From contig NZ_CP063982.1 in NCBI RefSeq assembly GCF_022811525.1, positions 2,739,850-2,803,849 on the forward strand: a DNA stretch of 64,000 nucleotides, given 5' to 3'. This DNA is from Orrella daihaiensis. Lineage in GTDB: Bacteria; Pseudomonadota; Gammaproteobacteria; Burkholderiales; Burkholderiaceae_B. The translations under genes were made by a program, and so were the position numbers. Positions 33,500 through 42,406 of the stretch are shown here, piece after piece; within the stretch, counting starts at the first letter, position 1; the number at the start of each line of letters is the position of its first letter. The notes beneath the pieces are model-generated. The model saw nothing but the letters and a program-made list of their open reading frames with translations. It did no database searches and had not been told where the DNA came from.

Positions 33500-34081
33500 A
33501 TGCCTGATAGACTAACCATCATCACCACTCGAACGGGTGACGAAGGTGTCACTAGCCTGGCAGATGGGTCGCGTGTATCAAAGACGCATCCGCGGGTTAC
33601 TGCGCTTGGTGATGTCGATGAGCTGAACAGTCAGCTAGGACTGTTATTAGCCCAAATGGCCGAGGTACCACACAATGAACACTTGAAACCGCTCAGTAAG
33701 GCCCTGAAACCCGTACAGCATGCATTATTTGATATAGGCAGTGAACTGGCGATTCCGGGCTACAGCCAACTCAAACCCGAGCAACTCGCCCACCTGGACA
33801 AGGAATCTGAAGCGTTAAACAGCAAGCTCCCAAGTCTGAAGGAATTCATCTTGCCAGGTGGCTCGGTGCTATCAGCCCAAGCGCACATCGTTCGAAGCGT
33901 ATGTCGCCGGGCTGAACGCTCGGTCGTAGCCATGCATCAGGCTGAATTAAATGACGGTGACCCAGACAAGCTACTTGCCCAACGTTATTTAAATCGCTTG
34001 TCAGATCTGATGTTCAACATAGCTCGATCGATCAATCAAGCACTCGGCGAACCCGATGTGTTTTGGAATAAAACTGGTTGA
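33500..34081 (+). CDS. Cob(I)yrinic acid a,c-diamide adenosyltransferase, PduO type
   Basis: A 193-residue PduO-type ATP:corrinoid adenosyltransferase that makes adenosylcobalamin. Motifs: TRTGDEGVTSLADGSRVSK at the N-terminus, LGDVDELNSQLG, FILPGGS and the Arg-rich RSVCRRAERSV helix. A ribosome site (AAGGAG) stands 7 bases before the ATG, 15 bases after hslU. No other cobalamin genes are in the window, so it serves salvage or a B12-dependent enzyme elsewhere. Confidence 0.92.
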   Translation: MPDRLTIITTRTGDEGVTSLADGSRVSKTHPRVTALGDVDELNSQLGLLLAQMAEVPHNEHLKPLSKALKPVQHALFDIGSELAIPGYSQLKPEQLAHLDKESEALNSKLPSLKEFILPGGSVLSAQAHIVRSVCRRAERSVVAMHQAELNDGDPDKLLAQRYLNRLSDLMFNIARSINQALGEPDVFWNKTG

Positions 34082-34088
34082 TACAACA

Positions 34089-35048
34089 TCAAGCCGTCAC
34101 GCCAGCCTTGTGCGCCTGTTCATCAGCATGATATGAAGAACGCACCATGGCACCGACGGCTGCATGGGTAAATCCCATGGCGTAGGCCTCGCGCTCAAAC
34201 ATCGCAAACGTGTCCGGATGCACGTAGCGCAGCACCGGCAAATGATGTGCCGAGGGCTGCAAATACTGACCGATGGTCAACATATCCACATCATGCGCAC
34301 GCATGTCACGCATGACCTCAAGGATTTCCTCATCGGTTTCACCAAGACCCACCATCAAACCTGATTTGGTTGGTACCCCAGGGCAACGTTCTTTAAAGTC
34401 TTTGAGCAGTTTGAGTGAATGACCGTAGTCGGATCCAGGCCGAGCCTGCTTATATAGACGTGGGACCGTTTCCAGATTGTGATTCATGACATCGGGCGGC
34501 GCCAAGTCAAATATGCCCAAGGCGCGCTCAAGACGGCCTCTGAAGTCCGGCACCAAAACTTCGATCTTGGTGTTCGGGGATAAACGCCTGACTTGCTCAA
34601 TGCATTCCACAAAATGGGCTGCCCCGCCATCGCGCAGATCATCACGATCCACAGAAGTGATCACCACATAATTAAGCTTCATGGCAGCAATCGTTTTAGC
34701 TAAATTAATGGGCTCATCCTGATCTAGGGGGTCCGGGCGTCCATGACCGACGTCACAGAACGGGCAACGGCGAGTGCACTTGTCCCCCATGATCATAAAC
34801 GTGGCTGTGCCCTTGCCGAAACACTCACCGATATTGGGACAAGAAGCCTCTTCGCAAACCGTGTAGAGATTGTGCTCGCGAAGAATCCGTTTGATGTCAT
34901 AGAACCGGGAACCTGCCGGTGCTGTTTTTACACGGATCCATTCAGGCTTTTTCAGGCGCTCTGCCGGCACGATCTTGATCGGAATACGCGCGGTCTTGGC
35001 CTCTGACTTTTGTTTGGCAGTTGGATCGTAGGTCGGTGCACTCGACAT
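34089..35048 (-). CDS. lipA: Lipoyl synthase
   Basis: A 319-residue radical-SAM enzyme inserting two sulfurs into octanoyl groups. Both iron-sulfur clusters are visible: the auxiliary cluster CEEASCPNIGEC (Cx4Cx5C) and the radical-SAM CTRRCPFC (Cx3Cx2C); the terminal RSSYHADEQ holds the conserved Arg-Ser-Ser-Tyr. It follows lipB by 62 bp on the same strand, giving the full endogenous lipoate pathway for 2-oxoacid dehydrogenases and the glycine cleavage system. Confidence 0.97.
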   Translation of the reverse strand: MSSAPTYDPTAKQKSEAKTARIPIKIVPAERLKKPEWIRVKTAPAGSRFYDIKRILREHNLYTVCEEASCPNIGECFGKGTATFMIMGDKCTRRCPFCDVGHGRPDPLDQDEPINLAKTIAAMKLNYVVITSVDRDDLRDGGAAHFVECIEQVRRLSPNTKIEVLVPDFRGRLERALGIFDLAPPDVMNHNLETVPRLYKQARPGSDYGHSLKLLKDFKERCPGVPTKSGLMVGLGETDEEILEVMRDMRAHDVDMLTIGQYLQPSAHHLPVLRYVHPDTFAMFEREAYAMGFTHAAVGAMVRSSYHADEQAHKAGVTA

Positions 35049-35110
35049 GGTCAGTCCTGATAAGTCTTGGCAGGGCGAATGATTAAGCCCTAAGGGAGAA
35101 CCCTAAAACA

Positions 35111-35767
35111 TCATTCTACTCGCAGACGGCATTCAGAAATGATTTTCCCTGCCAAGGTCACGGCTACAGATTCCCAGGCCGCTTTGACGCCTGAGCTGGC
35201 CATGCTGATCGTTTTTAGGCCCTCGTAGCCGCAAGGATTGATGCCTTCAAAGGGTGTCAAATCCATATCGACGTTAAGCGCAACCCCATGATAGGTGCAA
35301 CCTTTTCTGACCTTGATACCGAGCGCAGCAATCTTGGCAAGCTCGCCATCGTCTTGTGCAAGATAAACGCCCGGCGCACCAGGCTTGCGGCAGGCCTGAG
35401 TCAAACCAAACTCAGCCAAGGTCATGATCACGGCCTGCTCCAGAGCTTGAACCATAGCTCGTATTGTCAGACCGGTACGTTTTAGGTCTGCCAACACATA
35501 CACCACCACCTGACCTGGCCCATGGTAGGTAACCTGACCCCCACGATCAGACTTGATAACGGGGATATGCCGAGGATGAAGCACATGCTCTGGCTTGCCA
35601 GCTTGTCCGAGCGTGTACACCGGACTGTGTTCAACTAACCAAAGCTGATCCAAGGTATCCGGTGCGCGATTCTCGGTAAATGCCTGCATCGCTTGCCAAG
35701 ACTCAACATAGGATGCCAAATCTGGCCAGCGCCTTACCCCGGCAAGCTCAGTGGCAATCAGGTCCAC
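35111..35767 (-). CDS. lipB: Octanoyltransferase
   Basis: A 218-residue LipB transferring octanoate from acyl-carrier protein to lipoyl domains. RGGQVTYHGPGQVVVYVLADL holds the conserved substrate-binding region, GAPGVYL follows, and the catalytic Cys and Lys are in KVRKGCTYHGVALNV and NPCGYEG. Starts with GTG, overlapping the ybeD stop by one base. An uncommon detail is KGCTYHG, where many homologs have a bulkier residue at the second position. Confidence 0.94.
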   Translation of the reverse strand: MDLIATELAGVRRWPDLASYVESWQAMQAFTENRAPDTLDQLWLVEHSPVYTLGQAGKPEHVLHPRHIPVIKSDRGGQVTYHGPGQVVVYVLADLKRTGLTIRAMVQALEQAVIMTLAEFGLTQACRKPGAPGVYLAQDDGELAKIAALGIKVRKGCTYHGVALNVDMDLTPFEGINPCGYEGLKTISMASSGVKAAWESVAVTLAGKIISECRLRVE

Positions 35768-36051
35768 TAGAGCACCACTGACACCAGCGGATGTCCATGC
35801 AAAGCCCGATAAAGACTATCGAGCTGTTCGCGTGACGTGGCTCTGACCGTGAACGTTAGCCCCACATAGTTGCCTTTGGCACTCATTCTGATTTCAACCG
35901 TTGCGGGGTCAAACTCTGGATCGTGAGTCTGCACCACTTCGGCTAGCGCCTGGGCTAGATTGGGATCTTGCTTGCCCATGACCTTGATCGGGAAGTCACA
36001 GGGATAATCAATCAACGATGTCTTATGTGAACCATTGTTCTGCTCGGTCAT
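35767..36051 (-). CDS. ybeD: DUF493 / YbeD family protein
   Basis: About 94 residues. SLIDYPCDFPIKVMG and the C-terminal TVRATSREQLDSLYRALHGHPLVSVVL match YbeD (DUF493), a small ferredoxin-like alpha/beta protein always found near lipB. It may have a regulatory or allosteric role in lipoate synthesis. Start ATG at 36051 overlaps the aminotransferase stop by four bases (ATGA); an in-frame start 36 bases upstream would lie inside that gene. Confidence 0.9.
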   Translation of the reverse strand: MTEQNNGSHKTSLIDYPCDFPIKVMGKQDPNLAQALAEVVQTHDPEFDPATVEIRMSAKGNYVGLTFTVRATSREQLDSLYRALHGHPLVSVVL

Positions 36052-36947
36052 GAAGACACCTCCAGACCACGTAGGGCAGACAAGCAATCGTCGTAGGCCT
36101 GACGTAGACGCCCATATACCGGTCCGGGCTTTCCTTGACCGATGGGCTTGCCATCGAGTTCAACCACCGGCAAAACCTCCCGCGTGGCTGAGGACACCAT
36201 TAGTTCATCAGCTCTGATGACCCGGTCGCGCGACACAGGCTCAAGCACAAAGTCCAGGCCACAGCGCTCGCAAAGCTCCTGAAACAGGCCGTAACGGATA
36301 CCTTCTAGCACTCGATTGTCTTTGGGAGCGCCGTATACCTTGCCACCCTCAACCATCCAGACGTTACAAGCAGCCCCTTCGGTCAAGATATCGCTGCGAA
36401 ACTGGATCACCTCATCCACACCGGCTTTGATAGCAGCCTGCTTTGCCAACACATTGCCAAGCAAGGAAACCGACTTGATGTCGCAATGTAACCAGCGCAT
36501 GTCCTCCATGCTGACTGCCCTAACGCCCTGACTTCTTAACGAATCGCCCGGTGGTGTCATGGGGGCAACCATTGCAAACACCGTGGGTTTGACTGGTGGA
36601 TTGGGGAACGCGTGATCACGTTTAGCCACACCTCGCGTGACCTGAATGTAGACCATGGCGTGATCACGCTTGGGTTGAGCCGCAAGCAAGTCAACGATGA
36701 GGTGTTGCCACTGCTCTCGCGTGAACGGCTGTGCAATTTCGATCTTGGCCAAACTACGATCAAGACGATCGAGATGCTCTTGCATGCGAAATGGTTGCTG
36801 CCAGTAGACTGGCACCACCTCGTATATGCCATCCCCAAAAATAAAGCCTCGATCCAGCACTGAAATCCCAGCCTTTGAAAGCGGCACATGATCGCCATTC
36901 ACATAGACGATGGGATCGCCGTCAACGCCTTGAATTGCCTCAAACAT
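36048..36947 (-). CDS. dat: D-amino acid aminotransferase
   Basis: A 299-residue class IV PLP aminotransferase. LDRGFIFGDGIYEVVPVY at the N-terminus, the PLP-binding Lys in CDIKSVSLLGNVLAKQ (about residue 157), the Glu in EGAACNVWMVEGG and SSATREVLPVVELDG are all typical of the D-alanine aminotransferase branch. It interconverts D-alanine and D-glutamate, which feed the wall. dacC-dat-ybeD-lipB-lipA is a common betaproteobacterial order and looks like one operon. Confidence 0.9.
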   Translation of the reverse strand: MFEAIQGVDGDPIVYVNGDHVPLSKAGISVLDRGFIFGDGIYEVVPVYWQQPFRMQEHLDRLDRSLAKIEIAQPFTREQWQHLIVDLLAAQPKRDHAMVYIQVTRGVAKRDHAFPNPPVKPTVFAMVAPMTPPGDSLRSQGVRAVSMEDMRWLHCDIKSVSLLGNVLAKQAAIKAGVDEVIQFRSDILTEGAACNVWMVEGGKVYGAPKDNRVLEGIRYGLFQELCERCGLDFVLEPVSRDRVIRADELMVSSATREVLPVVELDGKPIGQGKPGPVYGRLRQAYDDCLSALRGLEVSS

Positions 36948-36981
36948 GCTTGGTTCTATCCTTGTGAGTCACTGCTGGCTG

Positions 36982-38190
36982 TCACTGCAGCCAGAGCTTA
37001 AGTTGGTCAATCGCTCTACCCAAAAACCCGGCCTGCTCAACCGGTGTTAGTACATCAAGCGGCAGAGTTCGTAGCGGCTTGTCATCTAACGTCAAGGTCA
37101 AAGTGCCAACACGCTGGCCCGCCTGTAACGGCGCCAACAGCGGGTCTGGGCGCTGGGTGACCATCTTGACATCACCGGTCTTGCCACGTGGAATGGTCAA
37201 CCAGATCGCACTCGTGGTCCCGAGGTTTGCAGTTTCTGTCGTACCTTCCCAAACGCGTGCCTGAACAGCTGCCTTGCCAGCATCAACGAGTTTGACCGTA
37301 TCAAAATTCTGAAATGCCCAGTTCAAGAGTTTCAAACTTTCCTCGGCACGGGTGGACTCACTTTCAGCACCCACGAGCACGCTAATCACCCTGCGCTCGC
37401 CACGCTGCGCCGTCGAGATCAGGCAGTAGCCCGCGGCCTCGGTGTGACCTGTTTTCATGCCATCGACCGATGGGTCGGCCCAAAGCAGACGGTTGCGGTT
37501 GGCTTGTTTGATGTTGTTGTAGGTGTACTCACGCTGTGAGTACACCTGATACTTGTCGGGATGATCGGCAATCATACGCTGCGCCAGGATAGCCAGATCA
37601 CGCACTGTTGTGATGTGCTGTGGATCAGGCAGACCACTGGCGTTTTTAAACGTCGTATCAGTCATGCCAAGCGCACGCGCTTTTTCTGTCATTTGCTGGG
37701 CAAAGGCCTCTTCCGTGCCCGCCAAGGTTTCAGCAATCGCTACTGACGCGTCATTGCCTGATTGCACCACAATGCCCTGAATAATCTCATCCACTGTCAC
37801 TGGCTTACGTGGCTCAATGAACATCCGAGAACCAGGCGTCTTCCAGGCTTTTTCTGAAACCGGCACCTGCTGCTCACGGGTAATGCGGTTTTCTTTCAAT
37901 GCATCGAAGGTCATGTAGACCGTCATGATCTTGGTCAGTGAGGCCGGCTCCACCGATTGCTCAGGGTTTTGCGCGGCAATGGTCTGACCCGTGACGGCAT
38001 CAACGAGAATCCAGGCACGAGCAGCCACCACGGGCTTGGCAATGGTTGAAACTGCCGAGACTTCAGCCAACGGCGCGCTGACAGAGACTGCAGTCGATTG
38101 CTGCGCTGCCTGAGAGAACGCTTGCAAGGGCAGGCTCGCCATCACCACAGCTGCCACCAGAATGCGCCACTTTGAAGCCTCTACCATCAT
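36982..38190 (-). CDS. dacC: D-alanyl-D-alanine carboxypeptidase (PBP5/6 type)
   Basis: A low-molecular-weight PBP of about 402 residues that trims the terminal D-Ala from peptidoglycan. After a signal peptide (ILVAAVVMASLPLQAFSQA) the three catalytic motifs appear in order: SxxK in EPASLTKIM, SxN in VQSGNDASVA and KTG in GMKTGHTEAAG. A C-terminal PBP5_C domain and an amphipathic end (IDQLKLWLQ) anchor it to the membrane. ATG at 38190 or 38187 follows AGAGGAA; an upstream TTG at 38196 is less likely. Confidence 0.93.
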   Translation of the reverse strand: MMVEASKWRILVAAVVMASLPLQAFSQAAQQSTAVSVSAPLAEVSAVSTIAKPVVAARAWILVDAVTGQTIAAQNPEQSVEPASLTKIMTVYMTFDALKENRITREQQVPVSEKAWKTPGSRMFIEPRKPVTVDEIIQGIVVQSGNDASVAIAETLAGTEEAFAQQMTEKARALGMTDTTFKNASGLPDPQHITTVRDLAILAQRMIADHPDKYQVYSQREYTYNNIKQANRNRLLWADPSVDGMKTGHTEAAGYCLISTAQRGERRVISVLVGAESESTRAEESLKLLNWAFQNFDTVKLVDAGKAAVQARVWEGTTETANLGTTSAIWLTIPRGKTGDVKMVTQRPDPLLAPLQAGQRVGTLTLTLDDKPLRTLPLDVLTPVEQAGFLGRAIDQLKLWLQ

Positions 38191-38234
38191 CAGCAATTTC
38201 CTCTTGTTAATTAATGAAATGACAAACCGTCATC

Positions 38235-38882
38235 TTACAAGGACTTCAGGCGCGTCTGCACTAACTCCCGCAAAATCAATAGCTTGCCATGAAAAAAGTG
38301 ACCTGCATTTGGTACCACCACCACGGGCATATCGATCGGCCGAGCCCACTGCATGACTTCTTCCAAGGACACGACATCGTCATTCTCTCCATGGACGATC
38401 AGGGCATCAGCTGGCGCATCCACCGGACCATGCCGAAACCTCAGCACCGCAGACCCCGCCCAAATAACCAAATGCGGTAAGGCCTCACCGCCCTGCTTTA
38501 AACGGGCATACAGCTGCGCGCCAATACACGTGCCAAACGAGAAGCCCGCAAGCACCCAAAGACCAGCAGCAAGGTCTGGATAACGTTTCTGAAACTGCTC
38601 CACCAGCAAAGCCATGTCATCGGTTTCGCCACGACCTTCGTCAAACGAACCGGCTGAATCACCAATCCCCCTAAAGTTTGGCCGCACCGCGACGAGCCCA
38701 CGTTGTACGCAGGCTCGAGCAATCGTTGTCACTACTTTGTTCTCGCGCGTACCGCCTTGGGAGGGATTGGGATGCAACACCAACGCCCAGCCAACTGGCT
38801 CATCAACAGGCCAATCAATAGCACAATCAATAACCCCGGCTGCACCCTCGAACGTCGTGATTTCAGTCTGATTTGATTTCAT
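38235..38882 (-). CDS. Alpha/beta hydrolase
   Basis: A 215-residue serine hydrolase. The nucleophile elbow is GFSFGTCIG, the acid lies in HGENDDVV and the His in PNAGHFFHG. HPNPSQGGTRENKVV and RPNFRGIGDSAGSFDEGRGE match the family once described as alpha/beta hydrolases of the dienelactone or CocE-like type common in Proteobacteria. It has no signal peptide, so it acts in the cytoplasm. The substrate is unknown. It lies 14 bases downstream of the MCE-operon lipoprotein on the same strand and may be cotranscribed. Confidence 0.85.
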   Translation of the reverse strand: MKSNQTEITTFEGAAGVIDCAIDWPVDEPVGWALVLHPNPSQGGTRENKVVTTIARACVQRGLVAVRPNFRGIGDSAGSFDEGRGETDDMALLVEQFQKRYPDLAAGLWVLAGFSFGTCIGAQLYARLKQGGEALPHLVIWAGSAVLRFRHGPVDAPADALIVHGENDDVVSLEEVMQWARPIDMPVVVVPNAGHFFHGKLLILRELVQTRLKSL

Positions 38883-38896
38883 GAATACGTTGTCAA

Positions 38897-39484
38897 TTAG
38901 TTCAATTTATTGGATAACCACTGCATCAACCTTCCGATCAGTCGATCGGTGGCGCTACGTAATGCCACTGCGCCGGCTGGTGCCGAATTGGCACGAGCAA
39001 GCTCACGCTCAGTACCCAGAAACTGGCCCAGCACCTGCCCATCACGCACGAGCACGGCTTGCAGCGTGACGAGAGCCTCATTGCTAGCTCCATCAGACGC
39101 GTAGATTTGTTCGAATTGCATCAAGGTGACACGCAACTGAGGCATATCAGCATTGATCGTCTCAGTTAAAACTGCCCCATGCAAAGACAGTTGCTCAAAC
39201 AACCGCTCGCGCACAAGTCTGGCGGGTGGTGCACTCCACCGATAAGTTGCGTATCGGTTGGGCGGGCCATCGACGCCTAGCCGCCAAATCACATCCTCAA
39301 AGCCAAGCTGCTTGGCTTGATTAAAAGCGGGCAGTGCGATTGCTTTGAATTGCCAAGAAACTGGTTCAGTGGTCGGTGGCAATCCTAGGTCAAGCTCTTT
39401 GGGTGCGGGCGCCACCTTACCGAGGCTACAACCTGCAAGCGGCAGTGATAAAGCACCCATCAACCATCGCCTTCTTGAACGCAT
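38897..39484 (-). CDS. ABC-transport auxiliary lipoprotein, PqiC-like
   Basis: A 195-residue lipoprotein: signal peptide ending in the lipobox LAGC (Cys19), then the ABC_trans_aux (DUF330) fold, with WSAPPARLVRERLFEQL in its middle. In PqiC the protein sits in the outer membrane and receives the MCE tunnel. As the last member of an MlaE-MlaF-MlaD-like operon it would complete a lipid transport path across the periplasm. Confidence 0.86.
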   Translation of the reverse strand: MRSRRRWLMGALSLPLAGCSLGKVAPAPKELDLGLPPTTEPVSWQFKAIALPAFNQAKQLGFEDVIWRLGVDGPPNRYATYRWSAPPARLVRERLFEQLSLHGAVLTETINADMPQLRVTLMQFEQIYASDGASNEALVTLQAVLVRDGQVLGQFLGTERELARANSAPAGAVALRSATDRLIGRLMQWLSNKLN

Positions 39485-39490
39485 GCAAAT

Positions 39491-40441
39491 TTACTCCTGA
39501 TTAAAACCACTAAATCCTGGCTCACCGGGTCCTGGTCTAACAACTGGCGGTCCAAAGAGCACGGAATCGGGAGACTGCTCAAACAATCGGGCGGCACCAC
39601 TAAACGATCTGGCTGCCGAGGAAATATCATCGATCATCCGGTTGATTTCAGGCAGGGTAGAGGATTGCAGCTGCGCCGCTGAGCGCTGCAGTTGTGCCAA
39701 GCTTTGCGTTGCCAGCGTCAAAGGTCCGCCCGGGCTATTCAGATAATCAATGGTCTTTTGTGCCGACTGGCTCAAGCTTGAAATATCTGATCCGAATTGA
39801 TCAAACTTTGCCAAGGTTTGATCTAGCTTGGAGATCACCGCTGGCAATGCATCTAGGGTCGGCTTTATCTTCACCACCGACTGATTTAAGTTGTCCGAGA
39901 GCTTTTCTGCATTCTCTAGTAGTACCGCAAAACGCTGGGCATTTTCTTCAGTCACAAATTTACGCAAGTCATCAAGCACATCCTCACCATCCTCGAGCAT
40001 GCCAACGCCTGCACTTTGAAGCTTCTGAAAAAATCCGGGTCTAACCGGTATTTCATAAGGATCGGCAGCACTACTTGATACCCGCTCAGGCTGCTCGCCA
40101 TCGTCGCGCAAATCAATATTGGAAATCCCCGTTACCCCCTGTGTGGCTATTTCAGCCCACGTACCCCTCGTGATGGGCGTCTCAGGAATCACACCAATTT
40201 CAACGCGAATCGTGCCAGGTTCAACCGGATCAATCGATAAGCCTTGAACCTGACCGACTGCCATACCTTGATAACGAACTTGCGACTGTATGGACAAGCC
40301 AGCCACCGGATACTTGGAAATCAGCACGTAGGGTTGGTAGGTCACATCTTTACGCCCTAGCCACACAGCGGCAACGGCTGCGGCAATCACCAACAGCAGC
40401 ACAAATAATCCAGCGAGCAAGGCGTGACTTCGGTTTTCCAT
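39491..40441 (-). CDS. MCE-domain (MlaD-like) protein
   Basis: A 316-residue protein with an N-terminal transmembrane anchor (HALLAGLFVLLLVIAAAVAAVWL) and an MCE domain (about residues 35-125: SKYPVAGLSIQSQVRYQGMAVGQV and ITRGTWAEIATQGVTG). A long coiled-coil-like region (about 150-290) follows, ending in a Pro/Gly tail. It should form the periplasmic hexameric ring that carries lipid. It is longer than E. coli MlaD; the helical extension is more like the MCE proteins that bridge to a lipoprotein partner. Confidence 0.88.
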   Translation of the reverse strand: MENRSHALLAGLFVLLLVIAAAVAAVWLGRKDVTYQPYVLISKYPVAGLSIQSQVRYQGMAVGQVQGLSIDPVEPGTIRVEIGVIPETPITRGTWAEIATQGVTGISNIDLRDDGEQPERVSSSAADPYEIPVRPGFFQKLQSAGVGMLEDGEDVLDDLRKFVTEENAQRFAVLLENAEKLSDNLNQSVVKIKPTLDALPAVISKLDQTLAKFDQFGSDISSLSQSAQKTIDYLNSPGGPLTLATQSLAQLQRSAAQLQSSTLPEINRMIDDISSAARSFSGAARLFEQSPDSVLFGPPVVRPGPGEPGFSGFNQE

Positions 40442-40450
40442 CGAAATTGG

Positions 40451-41227
40451 CTATGAGGCTGTCGTGCCAAGCGCACGTGCCCCACGTTCCCCATGAAAAA
40501 ATGCTTCGATAAATGGATGCTTGATCTGCATGACATCTGTAATGGTACCTTCGACAAGCACATGTTTGTCAGCTAATACCGCTACCCGAGTCGACAAATC
40601 GCGAATCGTGTCCAAATCATGCGTAACCATGACCACGGTAAATCCGAGTTGGGCGTGCAGCGCCTTGATCAAGGCTACGAACTCATCTGATCGTTGCGGG
40701 TCGAGTCCTGCCGTCGGTTCGTCAAGAAACAGAAGTTCCGGGTCTAAGGACAATGCTCGGGCCAGTGCCACCCGCTTGATCATCCCGCCCGATAAATCAG
40801 ATGGCATCAGTGCAGCGTCTCTGGAGGTCAAACCCACCCAGGCTAATCGCATCAGCACCACATCACGAATCAGATCCTCGGGCAAATGATGCACCTCTCG
40901 CAATGGCAAGGCCACGTTGTCATAAACCGGCAGTGCCGAGAACAACGCACCCGATTGAAACAACATGCCCCATCGACGCGTTAACGCGATTCGATCAGCG
41001 CCCTGATAGGACTCTATCGAACGCCCAAACACCTTGATTGAGCCCGAGCGCGCCTGTTGCAAACCCAGAATGTGATTAAGCAGTGTTGTCTTGCCCGACC
41101 CAGACCCGCCCACGAGCGCGATGATCTCGTGCGGCATGACTTGTAAATTCAAGTGTTCGTGCACGATGTGCGTACCAAACGCGGTGGTCAGATCCTGTAC
41201 ATCGATGATGGGCTGAACCGGCGTCAT
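40451..41227 (-). CDS. MlaF-like ABC ATPase
   Basis: A 258-residue ABC ATPase: Walker A GGSGSGKTT, signature LSGGMIKRVALARAL, Walker B LLFLDEPTAGLD and the H-loop MVTHDL. LFQSGALFSALPVYDNVALPLRE is the region that separates MlaF/Ttg2A lipid-transport ATPases from other ABC subfamilies. Starts with ATG and overlaps the permease stop by one base. It would power lipid movement together with the STAS-fused permease. Confidence 0.9.
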   Translation of the reverse strand: MTPVQPIIDVQDLTTAFGTHIVHEHLNLQVMPHEIIALVGGSGSGKTTLLNHILGLQQARSGSIKVFGRSIESYQGADRIALTRRWGMLFQSGALFSALPVYDNVALPLREVHHLPEDLIRDVVLMRLAWVGLTSRDAALMPSDLSGGMIKRVALARALSLDPELLFLDEPTAGLDPQRSDEFVALIKALHAQLGFTVVMVTHDLDTIRDLSTRVAVLADKHVLVEGTITDVMQIKHPFIEAFFHGERGARALGTTAS

Positions 41228-42354
41228 TAAATCCCCATCTCGCTAAAAATCACCGCATAAATGGCGTCAATTAGAATCACGCCCGTGATTGCCGTGACCA
41301 CTGAAGCCGTGGTCCCTTTACCAAGGCTCTCCGTATTGGGTTCGATCTTTAACCCAAAATGACACGCCACCAATGCAATCCAAATCCCGAAGGTCACGCC
41401 TTTGACCAAGCCAATCCAGTAATTGGTCAAGCCCACTGCATCCGGCAATTGCTGCACAAACCACATGAATTGCAAGCCCAGTTCAAAGTGTGCGGCCAAC
41501 ATACCACCAAGCAACGCCATGGCATCGGTCCAAAGCACCAACAACGGCATCACCACCGCCAATGCAATCACTCTGGGCAAGATCAGCCGCTGGCCATGCG
41601 AGATACCCATAACCTGCATGGCATCAAGCTCCTGTGTCACCCGCATCACACCGATTTGTGCCGTAATGGCCGAGCCCGATCGGCCAGCTACCAAGATGGC
41701 AGCCAGCACCGGCCCAAGCTCACGCACAATGGACACGCCCAACAACTTGACAATGAACTGCCCTGCGCCAAAGAGTGCAAGCTGTTGCGCAGACAAATAT
41801 GAAATCACCACACCAATTAAAAAACCAACCAATGCGGTGATACCTAGCGCTTGTGCGCCAGTGCGATAGACCTGCGCGGATATTTCTTTCCAGGGACCTC
41901 TGATCGGTTTGGCCAGCATGGCCACGCAGTCCATGGCCAGACCGCCAAGCAACATCAGCAAGCGCTCACCATGATGAGCACCGATCGCCACACCATCGCC
42001 GATACGCCTGACCCAGGATAGCCAGTCAGATTTGGGGGTAGGAATTTGGTCGGGCTCGCCGGCAGCCGCGAGCATGTCAAACAAGCGCCGCTGCGCATCT
42101 GAGAGTTCAACATCGGCTGGCAGAGACCGCCCCCAACGTTCCCATAGCAGTTGGGCACCAATCGAGTCGAGCCGCAAATCAGGCTCTAGTACCCACCGAG
42201 CGTTAGGCGAAGCAGCACGCAGAGCCAGGCGGCGCTGCCTGACCATGCCAGGCGCTGACAGTGTCTGTACGTCCCAATCGGCACCCACGCGCCAACAATC
42301 ACCGTCCCGAATCAACGGCGATGACCTTGGCGACAACGATTCAACTAGAGCCAT
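41227..42354 (-). CDS. MlaE-like permease with N-terminal STAS-like domain
   Basis: A 375-residue protein. Residues about 1-100 form a soluble STAS-like domain (WVLEPDLRLDSIGAQLLWERWG), and the rest is the MlaE permease with about five helices; ALVGFLIGVVISYLSAQQLALFGA, LAAILVAGRSGSAITAQIGVMRVTQELDAM and the final AVIFSEMGI region are family marks. In E. coli the STAS protein MlaB is separate; here it is fused to the permease, a known variant. First gene of the operon, divergent from birA. Confidence 0.9.
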   Translation of the reverse strand: MALVESLSPRSSPLIRDGDCWRVGADWDVQTLSAPGMVRQRRLALRAASPNARWVLEPDLRLDSIGAQLLWERWGRSLPADVELSDAQRRLFDMLAAAGEPDQIPTPKSDWLSWVRRIGDGVAIGAHHGERLLMLLGGLAMDCVAMLAKPIRGPWKEISAQVYRTGAQALGITALVGFLIGVVISYLSAQQLALFGAGQFIVKLLGVSIVRELGPVLAAILVAGRSGSAITAQIGVMRVTQELDAMQVMGISHGQRLILPRVIALAVVMPLLVLWTDAMALLGGMLAAHFELGLQFMWFVQQLPDAVGLTNYWIGLVKGVTFGIWIALVACHFGLKIEPNTESLGKGTTASVVTAITGVILIDAIYAVIFSEMGI

Positions 42355-42406
42355 ATGGGATACTAGCGGTAAGACTTGACTACACGAACCCCTGTTATAG
42401 CCGATC

